A stretch of 64,000 nt of DNA, taken from Salinivirga cyanobacteriivorans (GTDB lineage Bacteria; Bacteroidota; Bacteroidia; Bacteroidales; Salinivirgaceae). The notes beneath the pieces were generated by a model, which had not been told where the DNA came from, made no database searches, and was given only the letters and a program-made list of their open reading frames with translations. Numbering within the stretch: position 1 is the first letter of the stretch; every line of letters begins with the position of its first letter. Shown piece by piece: positions 55,447-63,676 of this stretch. The DNA lies in the NCBI RefSeq assembly GCF_001443605.1, contig NZ_CP013118.1:124001-188000 (forward strand), written 5' to 3'. The position numbers and the translations under genes are program-made.

Positions 55447-56356
55447 TGACTAAATGGGTGTATTTCTGCGTTGTTTCAATCGACTTGTGCCCAAGGAACA
55501 AAGCAATGTTTTCTAACCGCATGCCGTCCTGTAAAAGATGCGTGGCAATGGAGTGCCGTAAAATGTGCAGCCCAAAGGTTTTCTGTTTTAGTTTTTCGTC
55601 GTTTGTTTGGTTTTTCAGTAGTTGCAAACGGTTGTACATGCCTTGCCGGCTCCACCGCTTTCCGCGACGGCTCAAAAGCAACGCCTCGTTTTTTTGCCTG
55701 TTTAAAAGTTCATTTCGTTGATGGAAAATGTATTCCTGCAGATCGGCTTTAACCTGCCTGCCCATGGGAATGTAACGCTGCCTGTAGCCTTTTCCTTGTC
55801 TGACGTAGAGTAAATTCTTATCAAAAAGCAGATCGCTGATGTTCAGCGCTGCGCCTTCGCTTGCCCGTAACCCGCAACCGTAATAGATCCCGAGCATGGC
55901 CGTATCTCTTTGGCGGTATAAATTATCCCGGTCTTTTGCAGCTTTGTACAAAGCTTGTATTTCCGGTTTGGTCAGATATGTGGCGGTTTCTGTTGTTTTC
56001 AGCAGTTCGGGTTTAATGGCGATGTTGGCCACTCCTGTGAGTTGTAGATATTTACTCAAAAGCCGCAGCGTGGTAATGTGTTTGTTGATGTAACCTGCAC
56101 TCAGGCTGCCCGATCGGTTGCAGTTGGGGCGGTGCTGCAAATAATCCAGGTAGCTTTTTATTTGCCCGGTTTTAAAGTTTCTAAAATGGTTCGTTTGGTT
56201 TTGCTCCAGAAAAGATAAAAATTCCTTTGTGTTCCAATAGCCGAGTTTTACCGTGTGGGGGTTGTAATTCAGTGTTTCCAACCACTTTCGGAAGTTTTCG
56301 GATAAAAACACGAACTGTTTACTTTTAATTTCCCTATTAACACTTTTTTGAAACAT
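55430..56356 (-). CDS. Tyrosine recombinase/integrase, first of a pair
   Basis: This 308-residue twin of 657-1583 has a complete catalytic set (GLRASE, HILRHSIATHLL, LGHKSIETTQKYTHL). It is encoded 39 bases after the primase. Differences from the left copy are spread over the gene, so the two outer elements are diverged relatives and not a fresh duplication. Confidence 0.9.
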   Translation of the reverse strand: MFQKSVNREIKSKQFVFLSENFRKWLETLNYNPHTVKLGYWNTKEFLSFLEQNQTNHFRNFKTGQIKSYLDYLQHRPNCNRSGSLSAGYINKHITTLRLLSKYLQLTGVANIAIKPELLKTTETATYLTKPEIQALYKAAKDRDNLYRQRDTAMLGIYYGCGLRASEGAALNISDLLFDKNLLYVRQGKGYRQRYIPMGRQVKADLQEYIFHQRNELLNRQKNEALLLSRRGKRWSRQGMYNRLQLLKNQTNDEKLKQKTFGLHILRHSIATHLLQDGMRLENIALFLGHKSIETTQKYTHLVNESAF

Positions 56357-56395
56357 GGAACGCTAAGGGTTGTTTGAGTTTTAATTATCTAAAAA

Positions 56396-59026
56396 TTAGT
56401 TTTTTATGTAATTTTCTGGCGTTCCAACTGGTGTTCCGACACTTTGGAACGCCAACTTTTCAATTTGGCCGAACAGGTACGCTTTGATTTCGCTTCGAAG
56501 CCTGGTGATATTGTCCCAATAGATTATTTTGTACTTAAACCCACGGTTGGCATAACCGCCCGATTGTTGCAGGTATTCTAGTTCCATTAATTCATTGAGG
56601 TAACGGAAAAGCTGTGTTTTGCTTAAATGCAGGGCATGCCTGACCTCCCGCTGGGTAAATTCGTACTGCTGAGGGTTGTCTTTTTCTAAAGCATAAGCCT
56701 TCAGTTTTTCAAAAAACTGCCGCAATGAGCCGTCCAGCTCGTCGACCTTCAAAAAAATACTCTCGAACATGATCTCTACGGCTGTTTTCAGGTCTTCGGG
56801 CTCGGTGATTACCCGGCCTTGTCCATCTCGCTTTCGTTGGTATTGGTGGATCAATGTCACTTGCTTTACAAAGCTTAAAAACAGTTCGTGTAAACGCCTT
56901 ATTTTATGGGCTTGCGGTGGTAGTTTTATTTTATCGGCATAGGGGTTTATTACCTTTAAAGGCTTTAACATGCGGATGCAGTTCTGCAAAAATTCCTTTG
57001 CTTCAACTTCCTGCTTTTTTTCTATCGTTCCGCTGGCGGTTTTGCTTTGGTAATTCATGATCTTTTGGGTTTGTTCGCTGCTTTCATCCACGGCCACAAT
57101 AAACATTCGGCTCATATTGTCCTCGTAAATTTGCCCGTGCGTGGTGGCGCAAAGGCTGGCCATTGGCCCGCGGACAATACGCTGTGCACTGCGGATGTTG
57201 CCGTTTTCGTCTTTCTGGCTGGTGCTGCTGCTGAGTTGTTCGTTGCTGATCAGCTCGCGCCAGGCAAACAAGGCTTCTTCTTTCAGCCCGTCGATGTCTT
57301 CCAAACAAATCAATTTATTCCTAAAAAAATATTCATCGTAGTTGTAAAAGCTATTTTCGGTTACTCTGGTAAACTTCACCACTCTTTCCGATGGCATTAA
57401 TGCAGCTATCTTAGAAAGTAAATGAGTTTTACCACTTCCTGAACTTCCTTGTATTAAAGCGTGCAGGGTATCTTTCATTTTGTGGCTACTGGCGATAACG
57501 AATAAAAATATCCGGTTGTTTTCTTCGCCAACTATGCCACTTTTTCCGATTAGGTCGTTTAGTTCCTGGATTAAATTTTCTTTCTGCAGAAAAGCTTTGG
57601 TTTGTGCTTGCTCTGCAAGTGTTAAAGGCTTGTCGTTATTGCTTTGATCTTCGTAGCCTTGGCGAAGAAGATGTTTCTCTCTGTATTCTTCCAACAGGTC
57701 GGTTAATTGTGATAGGTCGTTTTCTACTAAATCGCTCCTGAGTTCCAGTTTCTCGCTTGCTTCCCTGGCTTCTTTCCTTGTTTGCTTTTCTTCGTATAAA
57801 TCCAAACGGCAGCGGTACTTTGTGCCTGTTTCCAAACATTGTACATCAAGGCTTACCACCATACGGTCGAAGGTTTTCGGGAGACTTCCTTTTATGATGT
57901 ATCGAGCGGTTTGGGTTTCGTAGATTATTTTGTTTTGTTGGCTTGTGTCTAATGGTGTTGCAACTTGTATTTCCTGTTTCTCTTTTTCAATTGAAGAAAA
58001 AGAAGAGTTTGTTTTACTTGCGGAAGCTTCATTTATCAGAGTGCCGGTGCTTAAAATTCGTTCTTCGATTAATTGCAGTATGGCTTCTTTGCCGTAAGTT
58101 ATGAACATACTGTTTACGTCTTCGCCATCGGGCGTTGGCACGGCTGTAATCTTGCATTTTAGGTGCTGTAGTTTTTCGGTGCTTTTAATTATACCTTCTT
58201 TTCCGGCTATATCACCATCAAAAAAGAAAATAATTTCTTGTAAGTTTTTTAATTGTTTTATTGCTTCGATATGCTCTGCAGTAAGTCCATTAGTACCATA
58301 GGCGGTTAATACGGAGATGCCTTTCATTGCTAATTGCTCATTATTAATTACTAATTGGAGACTGGCACAGTCGATAATAGCCTCGGTGATGATTAGCGTT
58401 TCTGTATTTGCATCCGGATAATGCGGGTAAAGCCCTTTCCGGTTTGCGGTGTAGTAGTGTTTGCCAAATTCTACGTTATGCCCGCCGCTTTCTACTATTC
58501 TTCTGCCGTAAAGGCTTACAATGTTTCCGTTTTTATCTTTCAATGGGAAGGTGATGCACTGTTTGAGTTTTTTCCAGTTTACACCGCTATTGTAACCAAC
58601 CTCTTGTAATTGTTCTAGCCCACGGCTTTTGAGATACTGCTGTGCTTTGGGGCTGCGTGGGAGGCCGTCTTTTTGCCTGTTAAATAGTTCGGCAAAGTTT
58701 TCGGCCTCCGCAGCCCGCTTGGATGCAATCCCCATTACATCGGTATTTTGGTTGTTTTCTGTTGTGCTGCCATTGGCCAGTTCCGTGGCTATTTTCAGGG
58801 CAGCGTGTTTGTTGCAATTCTCTTTGTCCTGGATAAACTGGATTACATCGCCTGTTTTTCCGCAGCCAAAGCAGTTGTAAGTGTTAGTGTCTGTATAAAT
58901 CTTGCAGCTGGGCTTGTCGTCCTTATGGAACGGGCATTTGATATGGTCGTTCTTATTCATTTCAATGCCGTAATGCGCCAAAACGCTCATTATGGGCAGC
59001 CGTTTTTTGATGTCGGGGATTTGCAT
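56396..59026 (-). CDS. CHC2/Toprim/AAA+ primase-helicase, copy 6
   Basis: This 876-residue protein has the outer-type winged helix and the GTPVGTPENYIKN tail, as in copy 1. Its Toprim insertion is of the VINNEQLAMKG type otherwise seen in the inner copies 2, 4 and 5. The linker near residues 335-375 is unique (ASASKTNSSFSSIEKEKQE). CHC2 ligands, Walker A and Walker B are intact. It heads the operon with the two recombinases and is divergent from XRE6. Confidence 0.88.
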   Translation of the reverse strand: MQIPDIKKRLPIMSVLAHYGIEMNKNDHIKCPFHKDDKPSCKIYTDTNTYNCFGCGKTGDVIQFIQDKENCNKHAALKIATELANGSTTENNQNTDVMGIASKRAAEAENFAELFNRQKDGLPRSPKAQQYLKSRGLEQLQEVGYNSGVNWKKLKQCITFPLKDKNGNIVSLYGRRIVESGGHNVEFGKHYYTANRKGLYPHYPDANTETLIITEAIIDCASLQLVINNEQLAMKGISVLTAYGTNGLTAEHIEAIKQLKNLQEIIFFFDGDIAGKEGIIKSTEKLQHLKCKITAVPTPDGEDVNSMFITYGKEAILQLIEERILSTGTLINEASASKTNSSFSSIEKEKQEIQVATPLDTSQQNKIIYETQTARYIIKGSLPKTFDRMVVSLDVQCLETGTKYRCRLDLYEEKQTRKEAREASEKLELRSDLVENDLSQLTDLLEEYREKHLLRQGYEDQSNNDKPLTLAEQAQTKAFLQKENLIQELNDLIGKSGIVGEENNRIFLFVIASSHKMKDTLHALIQGSSGSGKTHLLSKIAALMPSERVVKFTRVTENSFYNYDEYFFRNKLICLEDIDGLKEEALFAWRELISNEQLSSSTSQKDENGNIRSAQRIVRGPMASLCATTHGQIYEDNMSRMFIVAVDESSEQTQKIMNYQSKTASGTIEKKQEVEAKEFLQNCIRMLKPLKVINPYADKIKLPPQAHKIRRLHELFLSFVKQVTLIHQYQRKRDGQGRVITEPEDLKTAVEIMFESIFLKVDELDGSLRQFFEKLKAYALEKDNPQQYEFTQREVRHALHLSKTQLFRYLNELMELEYLQQSGGYANRGFKYKIIYWDNITRLRSEIKAYLFGQIEKLAFQSVGTPVGTPENYIKN
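56417..56454. repeat. GGCGTTCC-type dyad, perfect form
   Basis: TGGCGTTCC and GGAACGCCA form a perfect 9-bp inverted repeat with an internal GGTGTTCC site, within the last codons of the primase. A further GGAACGC is at about 56357-56363, next to the recombinase start. Confidence 0.55.
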
Positions 59027-59178
59027 GGGAAAAAAAGTTTAAAAATTTTCGTTTGTCAACTATTATTGACAAAAGTAGAACTTTATTTTCATAATGCAAG
59101 CAAGTATCCATTTCTATTGTCAAGCTATTTTGCCTAAATTTGCCCGAATAGCTCTATAATCATTGATTTTAGCCAACT
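59027..59178. promoter_or_regulatory. Divergent control region, class 4 operator
   Basis: TTTGTCAA at 59052-59059 and TTGACAAA at 59066-59073 form an inverted repeat; another TTGTCAA half-site is at 59117-59123. TAAATTTG near 59136-59143 is a possible -7 element for XRE6. None of these sites occurs in the other control regions. Confidence 0.58.
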
Positions 59179-59514
59179 ATGTTAGACATCGGAAACAAAA
59201 TAATACAACTCAGGAAGCAACACAACCTTTCTCAATCTGACCTGGCCAAGAAAATTGGCGCATCGCGCACGATTGTTGGAAACTACGAACGGAACACCAA
59301 TACCCCGTCTATTGAAATATTGGTGAAAATTGCCAAAGTCTTTAATGTTTCGGTAGATTACCTTGTGGGCGAAGGAAAACTCTCCACCTACGACAAAGAA
59401 GTGCTAAAACGCATCGAAGATATTGAACAACTCGACCCCGAAACTCGCAATAAACTCTTCTTCTTGATCGACAACGTTATTCAAAACTTTAAAACCAAAC
59501 AGGCCTTTAGGTAA
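59179..59514 (+). CDS. XRE-family regulator 6
   Basis: This 111-residue Cro/C1-type regulator (SQSDLAKKIGASRTIVGNYE) has a tail ending IQNFKTKQAFR. It is the most diverged of the six, with a GC-richer, different codon pattern in its second half. It faces primase copy 6 and probably represses it through the TTTGTCAA operator. Confidence 0.88.
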   Translation: MLDIGNKIIQLRKQHNLSQSDLAKKIGASRTIVGNYERNTNTPSIEILVKIAKVFNVSVDYLVGEGKLSTYDKEVLKRIEDIEQLDPETRNKLFFLIDNVIQNFKTKQAFR

Positions 59515-59647
59515 AACTCTCAGCCTATTTTTTCTGCTGCTCAAGTAGTTAAAATAAAAGGCCCAAGCGGTACTTCGACCATGCTCAGCAACCAACGCTT
59601 GAACCATGCAGTATTTTAATGCTTACAACCTTGGACTAGTGGGGGCC
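59515..59647. other. XRE6-cassette 11 intergenic joint
   Basis: The stretch holds no gene. It includes ACTTCGACCATGCTCAGC near 59573-59590, a relative of the CTTCGACTACGCTCAGG palindromic repeat found in repeat R copies 2-4. Confidence 0.5.
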
Positions 59648-60694
59648 TTATTCGACCTCAATATATTCCATATTTTCTTTCCAGTAGCGGTCTTTTTTTT
59701 CAAGAAATCTTGAATATAGCTCAAGTGCTTTATAAAAATCATTAATATTACTTATTATTAAATCACTACGTGTCATTGCTTGACTCATACTTTTAGGCAA
59801 ATCAAAAATTGTCGCATTCTTTAACTCTTCGATTGTTTTACTTTCTGAAAATCGATAAAAATTCATTGTTCGTATAAATAGTGCCAAATTTATTGGAAGT
59901 GATTCTAATGATGCAGAGGAAATATGTCTAGGATTACAAGTTTTATACTGATATTTAAGAAGTTCTTTAATTAACTTAATACCATAGTCACCATATTTGT
60001 GTGAATTAGATGCGACTCCAAAAACTTTATCGTGACAGCTTACAGAATTTACACTTATTACGCTATCGGCATATTTCCGGTGAATTTTTTGAGCTTTTGG
60101 GTCATGCATAGCCAACATGATATAAAAATAACGACTTTTACGGCTATACCCACCTTTTTCCCAAAAGCCATGAATCGTCTTGTAAGATTGGGGATGTTTC
60201 AATTTTCTATGAAATTCCAAAGCTCCGTATGGAAGTTTTGCTCCGTTTTTATAATATTGCTGCTTTTCACGATTATAACTCTCTTGCCAAATGGTATCCC
60301 AGTATTGATATAACAAAACAGAATCATCAAGCACGCTATCAATTTTAACCTTCCTGTTATTATCTTCAATCCAATTACCTACCCTACTTTTTACATATTT
60401 CTTGTTATTTGTAAAGCTTTCGTATGCACCTTTATTTCGATAATTAAAATACATCTCCTTATCCAGCCATTTCATTACATGGGGTATAAGTTCCTCATTA
60501 AAATAACAGTCCTTAATATCTACTGAAGCATGCCTTATCTCGTGAAGTACATCAAAGGGATGCTGATCCTGAAACAATTGGAGCAGACTATCAGAGTCCA
60601 TATCATAAGTAGGTTTCCACTGTGCATGGCTTAAACCTGTCACCAATAAACTAAAAGCTAGTAATAATATTCTATTTTTATTCATCATCATCAT
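59648..60694 (-). CDS. Presumed periplasmic immunity protein (cassette 11)
   Basis: The 348-residue protein has a Sec leader (NRILLLAFSLLVTGLSHAQ) followed by a helical, aromatic-rich domain with no recognised family. The run of four ATG codons at its start overlaps the end of the tip (NHDDDE and stop), so the exact initiator cannot be chosen. An exported helical partner would fit protection against an extracytoplasmic protease. Confidence 0.6.
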   Translation of the reverse strand: MMMMNKNRILLLAFSLLVTGLSHAQWKPTYDMDSDSLLQLFQDQHPFDVLHEIRHASVDIKDCYFNEELIPHVMKWLDKEMYFNYRNKGAYESFTNNKKYVKSRVGNWIEDNNRKVKIDSVLDDSVLLYQYWDTIWQESYNREKQQYYKNGAKLPYGALEFHRKLKHPQSYKTIHGFWEKGGYSRKSRYFYIMLAMHDPKAQKIHRKYADSVISVNSVSCHDKVFGVASNSHKYGDYGIKLIKELLKYQYKTCNPRHISSASLESLPINLALFIRTMNFYRFSESKTIEELKNATIFDLPKSMSQAMTRSDLIISNINDFYKALELYSRFLEKKDRYWKENMEYIEVE

Positions 60695-62018
60695 GATTTA
60701 ATTTCATATTCAGTAATTGAATTTTATACCAAGAATTTCTGACAGTAACATCATAATCCATAAAATTATAATCTGATTGGCCTTGTGATTCATGTATTTT
60801 AAATGTGAAAGGAGAATCACCATCGTCATTAAATATTTCTGGAAATCCTAACCAATGGCCCAATTCATGTGCTACCACCTCATATTTACTTAGTATTGTA
60901 TTAGGAGATAATTTCAACTGAATTCCTCCTTTCTGACCTCGTAGGTGTCCTGCTGGATCTGTACCCCCTTGAATATTACTTACGAAGTATACATCATCAC
61001 TAGATTCAGTTGTGGGAATAGGAAAGGCTTGATCATATTTTTCATGAATAAAAACAGATAGTATAAATTCTTTGTCCTTTCCCTCAAAAAAACTCTTATT
61101 ATAGTTACTTGTTAATTGTGATATAATGACTGAAATATTTAGAAATAATTGATTCAAAGAGTTAGTGTTTAAATAAGTTTCAAGCTCACTCAACGGCAAT
61201 TCAGGATAATCAGTTTCATCAGCACATTTAACATAAACCAATTTAATTTCCTTAGAAACCTTCTCTTTGCAGTAATACTCTATTGCTCCCACTGTTTGGT
61301 CAATTGAAGGAATGTAAGCGTTTATAAGTAAACTTTCATCGCCTATAATTTTTTCTGCTCGTATGTCTATTTCATTTAAATCAGCAAGTTGCTCAGCATT
61401 ATATTCGAGCTCATCATCAGTATTATTAAAAAAGATTTTTTCCAGTTGATTGGGGACTATTTGAAGTTTAAAGTTACGGTCATCTTTTGCATAGTTAGGA
61501 AAGTTTTCGATACTAACTTTGATATTTGCAGATTGATTTTTGTTTAACCCTAAAACAGGTATGTAATATTCTTCATCTGTCCATGGAAATTGTAGTGTTT
61601 CATAACTACCGTAATCCTGTAAACTTGGCACCTCACCCCTGTCAAAAAAGAACCTGCCTGCATATTGGGTGTTATTTGGCCTATCAAATTTTACAATAGG
61701 CGGATCATAGAAGCGTAAGACAAGTTTTCCAATTTTTTTATCATCTTCATCATAAATGAATATTTTGTGTTTTGTTTCTGGGAACTGTTGTTTATTAAGT
61801 GTAATGCTTATGGTATTGTTTTCCGCATTTCCTGTTCCTATATCTTCGTCATCCAATTTCCATGTAAAGTTTGGTATTTCATATTCTTCGTCTGTACTTA
61901 TCAGTTCAACAGTCACTTCTTCATTTGTCCACATGGAAACAAATCGATCCCGGTTTTCATATTCATCATCCTTGATTATAAAACTGATAGGGGCATTTGC
62001 TATCTCCGCCTCCTCCAC
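60678..62018 (-). CDS. Toxin tip with HExxH metallopeptidase domain (cassette 11)
   Basis: The C-terminal domain has VVAHELGHWLGFPEIF near residue 384 and a Met-turn-like NFMDYD 40 residues later, the signature of a metzincin-like zinc peptidase (HExxHxxGxxE, with Glu in the usual third-ligand place). Before it lies a linker of about 250 beta-rich residues. The domain differs from the shared pre-toxin peptidase, which is absent here apart from the short boundary. The frame starts at GTG in the VEEAE boundary and stops beyond the joint at 62078. It is a protease toxin candidate. Confidence 0.64.
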   Translation of the reverse strand: MEEAEIANAPISFIIKDDEYENRDRFVSMWTNEEVTVELISTDEEYEIPNFTWKLDDEDIGTGNAENNTISITLNKQQFPETKHKIFIYDEDDKKIGKLVLRFYDPPIVKFDRPNNTQYAGRFFFDRGEVPSLQDYGSYETLQFPWTDEEYYIPVLGLNKNQSANIKVSIENFPNYAKDDRNFKLQIVPNQLEKIFFNNTDDELEYNAEQLADLNEIDIRAEKIIGDESLLINAYIPSIDQTVGAIEYYCKEKVSKEIKLVYVKCADETDYPELPLSELETYLNTNSLNQLFLNISVIISQLTSNYNKSFFEGKDKEFILSVFIHEKYDQAFPIPTTESSDDVYFVSNIQGGTDPAGHLRGQKGGIQLKLSPNTILSKYEVVAHELGHWLGFPEIFNDDGDSPFTFKIHESQGQSDYNFMDYDVTVRNSWYKIQLLNMKLNHDDDE

Positions 62019-62078
62019 CTCTTCAAAAATATGCCACCCACCTTCGGGGTTGTGGATCAGGTCCCATTGGTATTTCCA

Positions 62079-63085
62079 AGTGAGCAGGAAAACCCATCGT
62101 CAATGATGCTTTTATACAGGCTTTTATCAAAGAACGTCGTGCGTTAAACACACTTTCAAATATATAAAAATCGGCCATACTTTTTCTTTCAATTGAAAAG
62201 TTCAATTGAAAAAAAAAGACCACAGGTTTATTTTTTAAAAGAAAAACAAAAAAAAAGAAAGCCATACCACAAGGTAAGGCGGAAAGGGCTGTCAAGGCTG
62301 ACGGCAAAAGAGTTTTACCATAAAAATCAATTTCTTAAAACTGTTTTGCCGGAACTTGTCTTGGCCTTTACTGCCCTTGAAGCCGGCTTAAATTGGGCTT
62401 CCTTTTTTTGCTTTCCGGAAGTCAAAAACTGCTTTGTTTCAAGTCGCTAACCTGCTGAACAATGGTAACTTGTGCGTAAGGAAAAAGTGCCTACAGCAAG
62501 CGGTGGGAAAGCGGATGCAATAAGTGAAGTGAGGAACGAACGAAACGGGTTGCAGACGCTGTGCAGCGATAGCGAGCCGCCTGCGAGTAGAGCAAGGGTG
62601 GCGCAAAAGAAAGCCTGACGAAGGAAGGCGGTTTGTGCCATACGAAGGGCAATAAAACAAACGGAGTTACCAATAAAATCAATTATGTCACGAGGCTTGT
62701 TTTTTGCCCGTAGTAGGCGCCTACCTGCCGGAGGCATTTAAAAAAGTCGCCGTTACCCGCAGCGACCAGCAGGCTCGCTTAACTCGGGCAGCGGTTGGCT
62801 GTGACTGCGATGTGGAGTTTACGGAACATGGCAGGCGCAGACAAAGGAGCTGCCAATGAGGAAGATTGAGGAACGCAAAAAACATGACAAGCTCGGATCC
62901 GCCAGCTGGCGGAGGAGACCCGCAGGGCGGCACAGCGCTTTTTTATTCAATTGAAAAAAATAAAATGTCATAAAAATGTGCTGTGACGGCTTGGCCATGG
63001 CTTTTTGCTGACGAGTGATGACGAATACCGCTTTTCCGGATTCCCGATACGTTGCACTATCGGGACAGGCTGTGCGGTGGGGTTT
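62079..63085. repeat. Long mosaic repeat R, copy 6
   Basis: This 1.0-kb block combines AATAAGTGAAG with GAGTAGAGCAAGG and TCCGCCAGCTGGCGGA, the fourth possible pairing of the first two blocks. It is followed by a toxin-antitoxin pair and the recombinase, as expected for an outer-type element continuing beyond the window. Confidence 0.75.
63042..63070. repeat. TCCCGAT-type palindromic element, long-loop form
   Basis: The sequence and place are the same as at 53900-53928. Both copies of repeat R that precede recombinase-type elements have it. Confidence 0.7.
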
Positions 63086-63394
63086 CTAATATTCCAAAGG
63101 TTCTCGTTTTACATGACGAACTCTTAAAATCTGGATATTTTCATCAGTAATTTTATATGCAACCCTGTAATTATACAATTCAAAAGCTCTATAGTTACCT
63201 TTATTGTTAGTTTTGAACTTATCTGCCGGATATCTATGTGGTTGTTCCTGTATTTTATCAACTGTATCTAAAATACCATCTCTTACAGTGATTGCGCCTT
63301 GGTAAGATTCTTTTAATATTTTATTATAGGCTTTCTTTAATTGGGTTTTTGCCTCTTTGTCCCATATAACAGGCAATTGTTTATTTGTTACCAT
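63086..63394 (-). CDS. ParE/RelE-type toxin
   Basis: The 102-residue protein fits the RelE/ParE fold: an N-terminal helix with WDKEAKTQLKKAYNKILKES, a central QEQPHRYPADKF segment and a C-terminal NYRVAYKITDENIQILRVRH strand pair. It overlaps the upstream antitoxin by 7 bases. It probably poisons gyrase or ribosomes when the antitoxin is lost, which would stabilise the element. Confidence 0.86.
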   Translation of the reverse strand: MVTNKQLPVIWDKEAKTQLKKAYNKILKESYQGAITVRDGILDTVDKIQEQPHRYPADKFKTNNKGNYRAFELYNYRVAYKITDENIQILRVRHVKREPLEY

Positions 63395-63636
63395 CCCTTT
63401 GCTTCTTCTCTTAACGATTCTTGTGTGATGAATTGCCCTTTATTTATCCTCTCTTCTGCTTCTTCCAGTTCTTTGTTGTACTGAGCCACAGAAATTCGGT
63501 TTGACTTTTCTGCTGCTTTATCCAAAAAAGATTTCATCATTGACAACATTGATTCTTTTTGTGCTTGAGAAAGCATGCTATAATAAAATTTAAACTCCTG
63601 ATTTAATGTTTGTTCTTTCATCGCTCCTAATTTCAT
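63388..63636 (-). CDS. Antitoxin of the ParE-type pair
   Basis: The 82-residue protein ends in the toxin-binding tail common to these antitoxins (NKELEEAEERINKGQFITQE). A second ATG six codons in (MKEQTLNQ) could be the start. It is transcribed first, directly downstream of the recombinase. Confidence 0.82.
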   Translation of the reverse strand: MKLGAMKEQTLNQEFKFYYSMLSQAQKESMLSMMKSFLDKAAEKSNRISVAQYNKELEEAEERINKGQFITQESLREEAKGW

Positions 63637-63676
63637 AGTTCTTTACAAATTTAACGATTAATAGTTACTTTCTGTT

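Noticed and set aside
22-63000. Many plus-strand frames of 60-160 codons opposite the primases, tips and transposases
   Set aside because: They lie antisense to well-supported genes, have odd composition and repeat only because the sense gene repeats. I treat them as shadows.
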